Notes under the pieces: model-generated
What the model saw: the letters and a program-made list of their open reading frames with translations, nothing else
Database searches by the model: none
Told to the model about the DNA's origin: nothing
Shown here: positions 36,119-43,923 of the stretch, piece by piece
Layout: every line of letters begins with the position of its first letter
Numbering within the stretch: the stretch's first letter is position 1
Position numbers and translations under genes: made by a program
NCBI GenBank assembly: GCA_029961055.1
Contig: JASBVM010000009.1
Location: 1 to 64,000, forward strand
Direction of reading: 5' to 3'
Length of the DNA stretch: 64,000 nucleotides
DNA from: Bacillota bacterium
GTDB lineage: Bacteria; Bacillota; Sulfobacillia; JAIMAT01

Positions 36119-38083
36119 ATCGACCTGCGGCACCGCTCCCGTAGGCGGCTTCTGGTCCTGCTGCCCCTTCTCGCGCTCCTCCTCGGCGCCGCGGCCCCGG
36201 CCGCGGTCGATCCCGTGCCGGGGCTGGGCGGGCTTCCTTCGCCGCCGCCCCCCGTGGTCAGCTACCGCATCGACGTCCGCCTCGACCCGGCCACGCACCG
36301 GCTGACGGGACGGGAGCGGATCGTCTGGCGGAACCGCTCGACGCTCACCGTGGACGCCCTCTACCTGCACCTCTACATGAACGCCTTCTCCGGCCCCGAT
36401 ACCAGCTTCATGCGCGAGTCGGGCGGCCAGCTGCGCGGGATCCGCTGGGATTCGCGCCACCCGGGGTGGATCCGGGTGGAGGGCCGGCCCCTGGAGGTCG
36501 TCCAGCCCGACGACCACAACCCGCACGACCGGACGCTGGCCCGGCTGCCGCTGGAGCGGCCCGTGCCGCCGGGCGGCAGCACCACCGTCGACCTGGCCTT
36601 CCAGGTGCAGCTGCCCAGGGTCTTCGCCCGTGCGGGCTACGCCGGCGATTTCGTCATGGCCGGCCAGTGGTTCCCCAAGGTGGCGGTGCTGGAGCCGGCG
36701 GGGACACGCGGCCGGAGCCGGCCGGGATGGAACCTCCACCAGTACCACGCCAACAGCGAGTTCTACGCCGACTACGGCGACTACGACGTCCGCATCACCG
36801 TGCCCGACCGCTACGTGCTGGGGGCGACGGGGGTGGAGGCCGGGCGCTCCACGCCGGAGAAGGGGTGGAAGACGGTCCGCTTCCTGGCCGAGGCGGTGCA
36901 CGACTTCGCCTGGACGGCCGACCCCCGCTTCGTGGCGCGGGAGCGGACCTTCCGGGCTCCGGGTCTGCCGCCGGTGCGGGTCCGGCTCCTGCTCCAGCCG
37001 GAGGACGTCGCCTCCGCCGGCCTCCAGTTCCGCGCGCTGGAGGGCGCCTGGAAGCTTTTCGGCAGGGCGTGGGCGCCCTACCCCTACCCTGTTCTGACCG
37101 CCGTCGACCCGCCGTCCGGAGCGGAGGGCGCCGCCGGCATGGAGTACCCGACGCTCATCGTGGGCGGCTACCCCGGCCCCGGCCCGCACCGGCCGGACGA
37201 CCCGGCGCTGGCCGACGTGCTTCTCCACGAGTACGCCCACCAGTACTGGTACGGCCTGGTCGGCTTCGACGAGACCGAGGAAGCCTGGCTCGACGAAGGG
37301 CTCGCCACCTATTCGGAGATGCGCGCCATGGAGGCGCTGCTGCCCCGCGCGCCGTTCAGCCCCAGCCTGCTGGGCCTGCCGCTGCCGCCTCCGGCGCCGA
37401 CCGGCCCGCTCCGCTGGCTGAGGCCCGGGGAGCCGCCGCTGGTGCTGACCGGCAGCGCCCTGATCCGCCTCCCGTACATCCCCAGCCTGCCGCCGGACCG
37501 GGTCCGGCCGGCCTGGCAGGAGACCGACGACAACGCCTACTGGTACACCGCCTACGGCCAGCCGGGCCTCTTCTACCGCAGCCTGGAAGGCTACCTGGGC
37601 CGTGCCGTCTTCGACCGGGCGCTGGCCACGCTGGTGCGGCGCTATGCCTGGCAGCACCCCTCCACCGACCAGGTGCGCGCCGTCTTCGAGGAAGTCTCCG
37701 GCCGCCCGCTGGGCGATCTCTTCCGCCAGTTCCTCACCGGCACCCGGCGCGTCGACTACGGCATCGACGCCGTCCGCAGCGGGGGCGGCCAGACCCGGGT
37801 GACGCTCCGCCACCTGGGCGACGGAAGCTTCCCGGTCCGCGTGGTGGCCGTCTACGCCGACGGCAGCCGGCGCGCGCTCACCTGGGACGGTCGCGGGCAG
37901 CAGCTGGAGCTGGCCTTCCCCGGTTCCCCGGCGGAGGTGCGCGTGGCCGACGGCCTGGCGCTGGACGCGGACCGGGCTGATGACGTCTGGCGGCGCCAGC
38001 CGCCGGCCTGGCCCCTCGCCCGCTGGTGGGGCGAGCTGGCCTACCTGGTGGAGCTGGTGCTGAGCGGAGGGGTGCTCTGGTGA
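36119..38083 (+). CDS. Secreted M1 family metallopeptidase
   Basis: About 654 residues. Frame analysis shows a signal peptide upstream of the first ATG/GTG/TTG: RHRSRRR followed by LLVLLPLLALLLGAAAP. The peptidase core has GMEYPTLIVGG in place of GxMEN, the zinc site LLHEYAHQYWYG and the third ligand Glu in EAWLDEGLATYSE. The only canonical start, GTG 36215, would cut off the signal. ATC at 36119 (nine bases after GGAGG) or CTG at 36125 would keep it; I use 36119. It is coupled by GTGA to the next gene. It likely trims extracellular peptides. Confidence 0.85.
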   Translation: MDLRHRSRRRLLVLLPLLALLLGAAAPAAVDPVPGLGGLPSPPPPVVSYRIDVRLDPATHRLTGRERIVWRNRSTLTVDALYLHLYMNAFSGPDTSFMRESGGQLRGIRWDSRHPGWIRVEGRPLEVVQPDDHNPHDRTLARLPLERPVPPGGSTTVDLAFQVQLPRVFARAGYAGDFVMAGQWFPKVAVLEPAGTRGRSRPGWNLHQYHANSEFYADYGDYDVRITVPDRYVLGATGVEAGRSTPEKGWKTVRFLAEAVHDFAWTADPRFVARERTFRAPGLPPVRVRLLLQPEDVASAGLQFRALEGAWKLFGRAWAPYPYPVLTAVDPPSGAEGAAGMEYPTLIVGGYPGPGPHRPDDPALADVLLHEYAHQYWYGLVGFDETEEAWLDEGLATYSEMRAMEALLPRAPFSPSLLGLPLPPPAPTGPLRWLRPGEPPLVLTGSALIRLPYIPSLPPDRVRPAWQETDDNAYWYTAYGQPGLFYRSLEGYLGRAVFDRALATLVRRYAWQHPSTDQVRAVFEEVSGRPLGDLFRQFLTGTRRVDYGIDAVRSGGGQTRVTLRHLGDGSFPVRVVAVYADGSRRALTWDGRGQQLELAFPGSPAEVRVADGLALDADRADDVWRRQPPAWPLARWWGELAYLVELVLSGGVLW

Positions 38084-39096
38084 GAAAGCTCGCGCGCGCC
38101 ATGCTGGCCTTCGTCCTGCGCCACCGCGGCGCGCTCCTGGCAGCCTGGCTGCTGACGGCGGCGCTGGGCGCCCTGCCCTGGCTGGCGGTACCCGGTCTGG
38201 CCGCCCTGGCGGCGGCGATGCCCGCGCGGCCGGACGGCTGGGCGACAGCCGACGCAGGCTGGCTCCTGGAGGTCTTCGCGGGCCCGCATGCGCCGCTCTC
38301 GGGGCCGCCGGCGCCCACGCCGGCCAGCTTCCCCACCGGCGCGACACCGGGGGCAGGCATGCCCTCCCCGGAGGCCACCCTGACCGGAAGCGCGCTGGTC
38401 CTCCTGCTGGTGCCGCTCCTGGCCTGGCTGCTGGGACCGCTTCTGGCCTCACTGACGCTGGGGCGCGCGCTCCTGGCGGAGGCACGGGGCGGCGACCGGG
38501 CGCGCGGGGAGCTGTGGGCCGATCTCCGCCTCGTGGTGGGCCCGTTTTACCGGCTCTGGGCGGCCGGCATCCCGTGGACGCTGGCGGTCGCCGCCCTCTT
38601 CGGCGCGGCCGGGGCGATCCTGGGCCGGATCGCCTCGCCGCGGGGAGCCGCGGCGGCCGCGCTGGTCGCCGCCGCGCTGGGTGCGGGGCTGGCCCGCCTG
38701 GCGGTGGACGCCGGCCGCCCGGCCATGCTGCGCGCGGCGGGAGCGGGCCTGCGCCCGGCCGCCTGGCCGCTCTTCCGCGCGCTCCTGCGGCCGAGCGCCT
38801 GGCCGCTCTGGGCGACCCTGGTCGCGCTGGCGGCGGGGATCGGGGTGGCGGGACGGTTCCTGGCCGCGCTCCAGGGGTGGGTGGTCTGGAGCTGGCTTCC
38901 TGCGCCGGCGCCGGGGACGCTGCTGCTGCTCTTGCTGCAGCAGCTGGCCGTCCTCCTCCAGACGGCGCTCCACTTCGCCGGCGCCGGGGCGGGGGCGGCC
39001 TTCGACGGTTGGCCGGAGGGCGCCGCCGTCCCCGCACCGGCGGCGCCTCCCACCCTGCGCGAGACGGCGGCGGTGGGGGCGGAGCCGGAGCGCTGA
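38080..39096 (+). CDS. Polytopic membrane protein of unknown function
   Basis: A 338-residue protein with about six hydrophobic helices and a Pro/Ala-rich tail. Not recognised. The GTG start at 38080 overlaps the M1 peptidase stop (GTGA), so it is made in step with the peptidase and may anchor or assist it. Confidence 0.65.
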   Translation: MRKLARAMLAFVLRHRGALLAAWLLTAALGALPWLAVPGLAALAAAMPARPDGWATADAGWLLEVFAGPHAPLSGPPAPTPASFPTGATPGAGMPSPEATLTGSALVLLLVPLLAWLLGPLLASLTLGRALLAEARGGDRARGELWADLRLVVGPFYRLWAAGIPWTLAVAALFGAAGAILGRIASPRGAAAAALVAAALGAGLARLAVDAGRPAMLRAAGAGLRPAAWPLFRALLRPSAWPLWATLVALAAGIGVAGRFLAALQGWVVWSWLPAPAPGTLLLLLLQQLAVLLQTALHFAGAGAGAAFDGWPEGAAVPAPAAPPTLRETAAVGAEPER

Positions 39097-39166
39097 GCCG
39101 CCTCCCGGCCCCGGCGGTGCCGCCGTCGCGCCGACACCCCGCCTCGCCGCCCGGCCTCCCCGCCGG

Positions 39167-40489
39167 TCAATCGCGGAAGAAGCGGGGCAGGTAGGGTCGC
39201 TGCGCCTCCAGGAGCTCCTCCAGCAGCTCCCTCGCCACCCGGAGGCCGGGCACCAGCGGGTGGGCCGCCAGCGCCGCCAGAGCCGTCCCGCGGTCGCCGC
39301 TGACCGCCGCCTCGATGGTCAGCTCCTCGTACGCCTTGACCGCCTGCATCAGCCCGCGCAGCTCCGGCCGCAGGCGACCGTGGGAGACGGCGCGGACCCC
39401 CCAGGGCCCGACGCTGGTGTCCACCTCCAGCACCGCCTCCGGCGGCATGTCGGGCGTCGCCCCCCGGTTGGGCACGTTGAGCACGTGGAGGGCCGGGCGC
39501 CCGGTCCAGAGCGACTCCATGGCGCCCAGGGCAGCCTCGGAGTACCAGGCGCCGCCGCGCTGACCCAGCTCCGCCGGCGGCTCCGCCCGGCCGGGCTGGC
39601 GGTAGAGCTCCAGGAGCTGCCGGTCGATCCTCTCCACGCGGTCGGCCCGCGTCCCCTCGCCCGCCTCCAGCAGCCGCCTCGCCTCGTCCACCGTCGCCTC
39701 GCGCAGGAAGTAGTACCGGAGATACGGGTTGGGGATCATCCCCAGGCGCCGGGCGTAGGCCAGAAGCGTCTCCACCTCCGGCGAGGAGGGCTCCAGGGCG
39801 GGCAGGTTGGCCACCACCTCCTGCACCGCCGTGGGCGAGGCCAGGACCTGGTCGGTGATCTCCCGGCCGTCCAGGAAGACCCGGCTCCAGGAGAGGTGGT
39901 TGAGCCCGATGGTGCGGAGGGTGACCCTCTCCTCCGCCACCCCCAGCGCCCGCGCCACCCCGCGCTGCAGGCCGAGCGGCACGTTGCAGAGGCCGAAGCT
40001 CCTCACCTTGGGCTCGTGGCGGTGGATCGCCTCGGTCACCAGGCCGGAGGGGTTGGTGAAGTTGATCAGCCAGGCGCCGGGCGCCCGCTCGCGCACGTCG
40101 GCCGCCAGCTCCAGCGCCGGCGGCACCGTCCTCAGCGCCAGGCTGAAGCCGCCCGGCCCGGTCGTCTCCTGGCCGATGACGCCGTGACGGAGCGGGATGC
40201 GTTCGTCCCGGCCACGGGCGGCGGTGCCGCCCACCCGGAACTGGCTGATGACGAAGTCCGCCCCCTCCAGCGCGGGCTTCCGGTCGTAGGCCACCTCCAC
40301 CCGCGCCGGGTGGCCCGCCCGGGCAAACATCCGGCGGACCAGGCCGGCCACCGCCTCCACCTTCTCCCGTCCCTCGGGCACGTCGACCAGGATCAGCTCG
40401 TCCAGCGGCAGGCTCTCCCTCCGCCGGAGGAAACCCTGGGCCAATTCGGCGGTGTAGAGGCTGCCGCCGCCGATCACCACCACGCGCAA
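39167..40489 (-). CDS. GH4 family 6-phospho-glycosidase
   Basis: A 440-residue NAD- and Mn-dependent glycosidase of family GH4. N-terminal VVVIGGGSLYTAELAQGF is the NAD fold. Then come QFRVGGTAARGRDERIPL, GVIGQETTGPGGFSLALR, INFTNPSGLVTEAI, FGLCNVPLGLQRG (metal Cys), IGLNHLSW (metal His) and a C-terminal helical part. It resembles the 6-phospho-beta-glucosidase branch. The start is TTG at 40489 behind GGGAGG. It follows a PIG-L deacetylase gene, with a divergent sugar transporter upstream. Confidence 0.92.
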   Translation of the reverse strand: MRVVVIGGGSLYTAELAQGFLRRRESLPLDELILVDVPEGREKVEAVAGLVRRMFARAGHPARVEVAYDRKPALEGADFVISQFRVGGTAARGRDERIPLRHGVIGQETTGPGGFSLALRTVPPALELAADVRERAPGAWLINFTNPSGLVTEAIHRHEPKVRSFGLCNVPLGLQRGVARALGVAEERVTLRTIGLNHLSWSRVFLDGREITDQVLASPTAVQEVVANLPALEPSSPEVETLLAYARRLGMIPNPYLRYYFLREATVDEARRLLEAGEGTRADRVERIDRQLLELYRQPGRAEPPAELGQRGGAWYSEAALGAMESLWTGRPALHVLNVPNRGATPDMPPEAVLEVDTSVGPWGVRAVSHGRLRPELRGLMQAVKAYEELTIEAAVSGDRGTALAALAAHPLVPGLRVARELLEELLEAQRPYLPRFFRD

Positions 40490-40506
40490 GGACGCCACCT
40501 CCCGTC

Positions 40507-41259
40507 TCAGGAGACCGCCGCGTCGACGTTGAAGTGGAGCGCGACGGTCGGGAGCACCTTGAACGCCTCGGCCAGCTCGCAGCCGGCGGCGGCGCCATGC
40601 TCCCGCGCCTTCGCCTCCAGGTAGCCGCTCACGGAGGGCCAGCTCTCGGCCGGGAACTGGCTCCGGTGCGCCTGGAGCGCCCGGATCTTGAGCGGCCACG
40701 TCTCGCCCACGTCGACGCGGACGTTGGGGGCAGCCGTCCCGTAGAAGCCGACCGCCTTCACCTCGTGCCCCCTCTCCGGTCCCTCCCCGGCCCGGAGGGC
40801 CCAGGGGAAGGCGGCCAGGAGCGCCGCGGCCGCCGCCGCCAGACCGGTCACCCGGTGGTCCGGGTGGGCCTCGTAGGGAAGCCAGGGGTCTGGCGCCAGC
40901 ACCACCTCGGGCTGGAAGGCGCGGATCTCCCGTGCCAGCGCCAGGCGGACGGCGCCCTCGTCCAGCACGCCCCCGTCGGGGAAGCCCAGCCAGCCCATCT
41001 CCGCCACACCCAGGATCCGGGCGGCCTCCTCCGCCTCGCCGCGCCGGATCGCCGCCAGTTCGGCCGGCGTCTGGCGGGGGTCGGGGCTGCCGACGCCCCC
41101 GTCGGTCACCGTCACCAGCCGCACCCGGCCGCCGGCACGGGCGAGGCGGCCCACCGTGGCGCCGGCACCCACCTCCATGTCGTCGGGGTGGGGCTGGATG
41201 CAGAGGATGCGCCGCACGGAGAGCAGATCCGGAACGGGCACCAGGTCGGTGATGCGCAT
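40507..41259 (-). CDS. PIG-L family N-deacetylase
   Basis: A 250-residue zinc deacetylase of the LmbE/PIG-L family: ILCIQPHPDDMEVGAGAT, TVTDGG, GFPDGGVLDE, VVLAPDPWLPYEAHPDHR. These enzymes remove acetyl from N-acetyl-amino sugars or their conjugates (BshB, MshB, diacetylchitobiose deacetylase). Its position 17 bp before GH4 suggests an acetylated disaccharide as substrate, which is inference. ATG at 41259 after GGAGGTGG. Confidence 0.88.
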   Translation of the reverse strand: MRITDLVPVPDLLSVRRILCIQPHPDDMEVGAGATVGRLARAGGRVRLVTVTDGGVGSPDPRQTPAELAAIRRGEAEEAARILGVAEMGWLGFPDGGVLDEGAVRLALAREIRAFQPEVVLAPDPWLPYEAHPDHRVTGLAAAAAALLAAFPWALRAGEGPERGHEVKAVGFYGTAAPNVRVDVGETWPLKIRALQAHRSQFPAESWPSVSGYLEAKAREHGAAAGCELAEAFKVLPTVALHFNVDAAVS

Positions 41260-41324
41260 GAAAGCCACCTCCGCCGCGGCAGGCAAGGCCTGCCGCCCTG
41301 TCGAACAGGGTTTCGGGACAGGGG

Positions 41325-42716
41325 GTGCGACTCCTGGAGAGGTGGCGGAAGATCGCCTACAGCTCCGGCTCGCTGGGAAGCGCGCTGCTCAGCCAGGCGT
41401 TCGGAGCTTTCATCCTCTTCTTCTACGAGGATACCGTCAAGCTGCCCGTGGCCGCGGTGGGGACGCTCTTCGGACTTTACGGCATCTGGAACGCCATCAA
41501 CGACCCGCTCTTCGGGTACCTCTCGGACCGGACGCGCACCCGCTGGGGGCGGCGCGTGCCGTACATCGCGCTGGGCTTCCTGCCGCTGGCGGTCTCCTTC
41601 GCCCTGGTCTGGTCGCCGCCCGTGGAGGCGGGGACGACCCCGCTGCTGGCCTACTTCTTCGGCATCATCTTCATCTTCGACGGCCTCTACACGCTGGTCA
41701 TCCTCAACTGGACGGCGCTCTTCCCGGAGATGTTCCGGACGCTGGAGGAACGCGCCCAGGTCTCCGCCTGGCGGCAGATCTTCACGGTGGTGGGGGCGCT
41801 GCTGGGCATGGCGGCGGCACCTCTCCTCTACGGCAGCCGGCTGGGCTGGGCGGGGATGGGCTGGCTCTTCGCCCTCGTCGCCGCGCTGTCGCTGGGCGTC
41901 TCGCTCCTGGGGAGCCGCGAGGGCGCCACCGGGCGGGCGGGGAGCGAGGAAGCGGTCCTCTCCCCCTGGCTGGCGCTCCGCTACACCTTCTCCAGCCGCT
42001 CCTTCCTCTTCTACGTGCTGACCAGCTTCTCGCTCCAGCTCAACTTCACGCTCCTGCCCTCGGTGGTCCCCTTCTTCACCAAGTACGTCCTCCGCGTGGG
42101 CAGCACCGAGACCTCCATGCTCCTGGGCGTCATCTTCGTCGTCGCCTTCCTGGCCATGATCCCCTGGTCGCGGGTGACGGTCCGGATCGGCGCCCGCGCG
42201 GCCATCATCCGCTCCGCCATCCTCTTCGCGCTGGTCCTCTGGGGCTTCCTCCTCGTCCAGACCTTCGCCCAGGCGCTGGTGGTCGCCGCGCTGGCGGGGG
42301 TCGGCCTGGCCGGGCAGATGATGCTCCTGGACGTGCTGATCGCCGACGTGATCGACGAGGACGAGCTCCGCACCGGCGTCCGCCGCGAGGGGATGTACTT
42401 CGGCATGCAGGCGCTGATCATCCGCCTGGGCATCGCCGTCCAGGCGCTGGTGATGACGCTCACCCAGCTCCTCACCGGCTACGATCCGCACCTGGCGGTC
42501 CAGCCGCCGCGGGCGCTCCTCGGCCTCCGGGTGCTCCTGGGCGTCGTGCCCAGCCTCTTCGTCGCCATCGGCGTCGTCTCCATGCTCTACTACCCGCTCT
42601 GGGGGCCGCGCCTGGCCGAGGTGAGGGCGCAGCTGGCCGCGCGGCAGGCCGCCGGCGCGGTCACCCCGGCCGGCGGACCGGGCGCGTCCGGGCCGGCGTC
42701 GGGGAGCGGAGCCTGA
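41325..42716 (+). CDS. GPH (MelB-like) family sugar transporter
   Basis: A 463-residue MFS-type carrier with about 12 helices. MelB-like marks are GIWNAINDPLFGYLSDRTRT with WGRRVPYIALGFLPL right after, GLYTLVILNWTALFPEMF and DVIDEDELRTGVRREGMYFG. It would import glycosides with Na+ or H+. It diverges from the PIG-L/GH4 operon with a short shared promoter region. GTG start at 41325. The end runs directly into mutY. Confidence 0.9.
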   Translation: MRLLERWRKIAYSSGSLGSALLSQAFGAFILFFYEDTVKLPVAAVGTLFGLYGIWNAINDPLFGYLSDRTRTRWGRRVPYIALGFLPLAVSFALVWSPPVEAGTTPLLAYFFGIIFIFDGLYTLVILNWTALFPEMFRTLEERAQVSAWRQIFTVVGALLGMAAAPLLYGSRLGWAGMGWLFALVAALSLGVSLLGSREGATGRAGSEEAVLSPWLALRYTFSSRSFLFYVLTSFSLQLNFTLLPSVVPFFTKYVLRVGSTETSMLLGVIFVVAFLAMIPWSRVTVRIGARAAIIRSAILFALVLWGFLLVQTFAQALVVAALAGVGLAGQMMLLDVLIADVIDEDELRTGVRREGMYFGMQALIIRLGIAVQALVMTLTQLLTGYDPHLAVQPPRALLGLRVLLGVVPSLFVAIGVVSMLYYPLWGPRLAEVRAQLAARQAAGAVTPAGGPGASGPASGSGA

Positions 42717-42765
42717 GACGGCGGCCCTCGCCCCGGGCGGCCCCGCGGCCGAGCGGACGGCCGCC

Positions 42766-43923
42766 CTGCTCGCCCACCGTCCGGAGGTCCGGCGCCGCCT
42801 TCTCGCCTGGTACCGGGCACGGGGGCGTTCGCTTCCCTGGCGGCGGACCCGGGACCCGTACGCCATCCTGGTCTCCGAGGTGATGCTCCAGCAGACCCGG
42901 GTGGAGACGGTGATCCCGTACTGGGAGCGGTTTCTCGCCCGCTTCCCCGACCCGCCCAGCCTGGCCCGCGCCGAGCCCGCGGACGTGGAGCGGCTCTGGT
43001 CGGGCCTGGGTTACTACCGGCGCGCCCGGGCGCTCCAGGCCTGCGCGCGGGAGCTGACGGAGCGGTACGGGGGTCGGCTGCCCAGGGATCCCGAGGCGCT
43101 TCGGCGGCTCCCCGGCGTCGGCCCGTACACCGCCGGCGCCGTGGCCAGCATCGCCTTCGGGCGGCCCGAGCCGGCCCTGGACGGGAACGCCCAGCGGGTC
43201 CTCAGCCGCCTGGTCGCGCTGGACGAGCCGCGCTCCAGCCCGGCCTTCCGCCACGGGCTGGAGGCGCTGGCGCGGGAACTCCTCGACCCGGAGGATCCCG
43301 GGGCATGGAACCAGGCGGTGATGGACCTGGCCGCCACCGTCTGCCTGCCCCGCCGTCCGAGCTGTGCCGACTGCCCGCTGGCGCCCTTCTGCGCGGCCCA
43401 CCGCCTCGGCCTCGAGGATTCGCTGCCCCGCCGGCCTCCCCGCCGGGCGCCCCTCCCCGTCCCCGTCGCCATGCTGGGGCTCCTCGCCCGCGGCCGCGGC
43501 CGCAGCGCCGAGCCCCGCCTGCTGGTGGTCCGCAGGCCGTCCAAGGGCCTCCTGGCCGGCCTGCCGGCCCTCCCGCTGCTCGAGTCGCCCTGGCAGGAAG
43601 TCGACCTCGCCGCCTGGCTGCGCGCGCTCCTCCCCGGCCTCCCCGCGCCCGAGGCCGAACGCCTGGCCTCCGGGGGGGTCGAACCCGCCGCCCGGTATGC
43701 GCACACCTTCAGCCATCGCCGCTGGCAGGTCGAGCTCGGGCGGCTCCGCCTCGACCTCGCGCCGCCGCCCCCCGCCGGCGAGGGGCGCTGGCTTCCGCTG
43801 GGCGAGCTCCACGCCGTCCCCTTTCCGGCGGCCTTCCGCCCCGCCGTGGCGGCGCTGACCGGGCACGGGAGGGAGGAGGGGCCGTCGCCCCGGTGGTCTC
43901 AGAGTGCGCCGGGCTCGGGGTAG
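42766..43923 (+). CDS. mutY: Adenine DNA glycosylase MutY
   Basis: A base-excision repair enzyme removing A opposite 8-oxoG, about 385 residues from the CTG used here. It shows RSLPWRRTRDPYAILVSEV and MLQQTRVETVIPYW, LPGVGPYTAGAVASIAFG, catalytic Asp in NQAVMDLAATVC, a 4Fe-4S cluster CLPRRPSCADCPLAPFC, and the C-terminal 8-oxoG domain with HTFSHRRW. No ATG, GTG or TTG occurs in frame before 42880, which would cut the conserved N-terminus. CTG 42766 or ACG 42718 (six bases after GGAG) are candidates. The stop overlaps the convergent neighbour by 25 bp. Confidence 0.93.
   Translation: MLAHRPEVRRRLLAWYRARGRSLPWRRTRDPYAILVSEVMLQQTRVETVIPYWERFLARFPDPPSLARAEPADVERLWSGLGYYRRARALQACARELTERYGGRLPRDPEALRRLPGVGPYTAGAVASIAFGRPEPALDGNAQRVLSRLVALDEPRSSPAFRHGLEALARELLDPEDPGAWNQAVMDLAATVCLPRRPSCADCPLAPFCAAHRLGLEDSLPRRPPRRAPLPVPVAMLGLLARGRGRSAEPRLLVVRRPSKGLLAGLPALPLLESPWQEVDLAAWLRALLPGLPAPEAERLASGGVEPAARYAHTFSHRRWQVELGRLRLDLAPPPPAGEGRWLPLGELHAVPFPAAFRPAVAALTGHGREEGPSPRWSQSAPGSG

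Noticed and set aside
34322-39037. A 1571-codon open frame on the minus strand opposite DegV, M1 peptidase and others
   Set aside because: It is an antisense shadow caused by high GC: no ribosome binding site, low-complexity Arg/Pro/Gly/Ala composition, and well-recognised genes lie on the plus strand.
43671-43680. Runs of 6-7 G or C (for example in mutY, hemL and before pstS) as further phase-variable tracts
   Set aside because: Runs of this length are expected by chance at 72% GC and are far shorter than the 13-bp tract.
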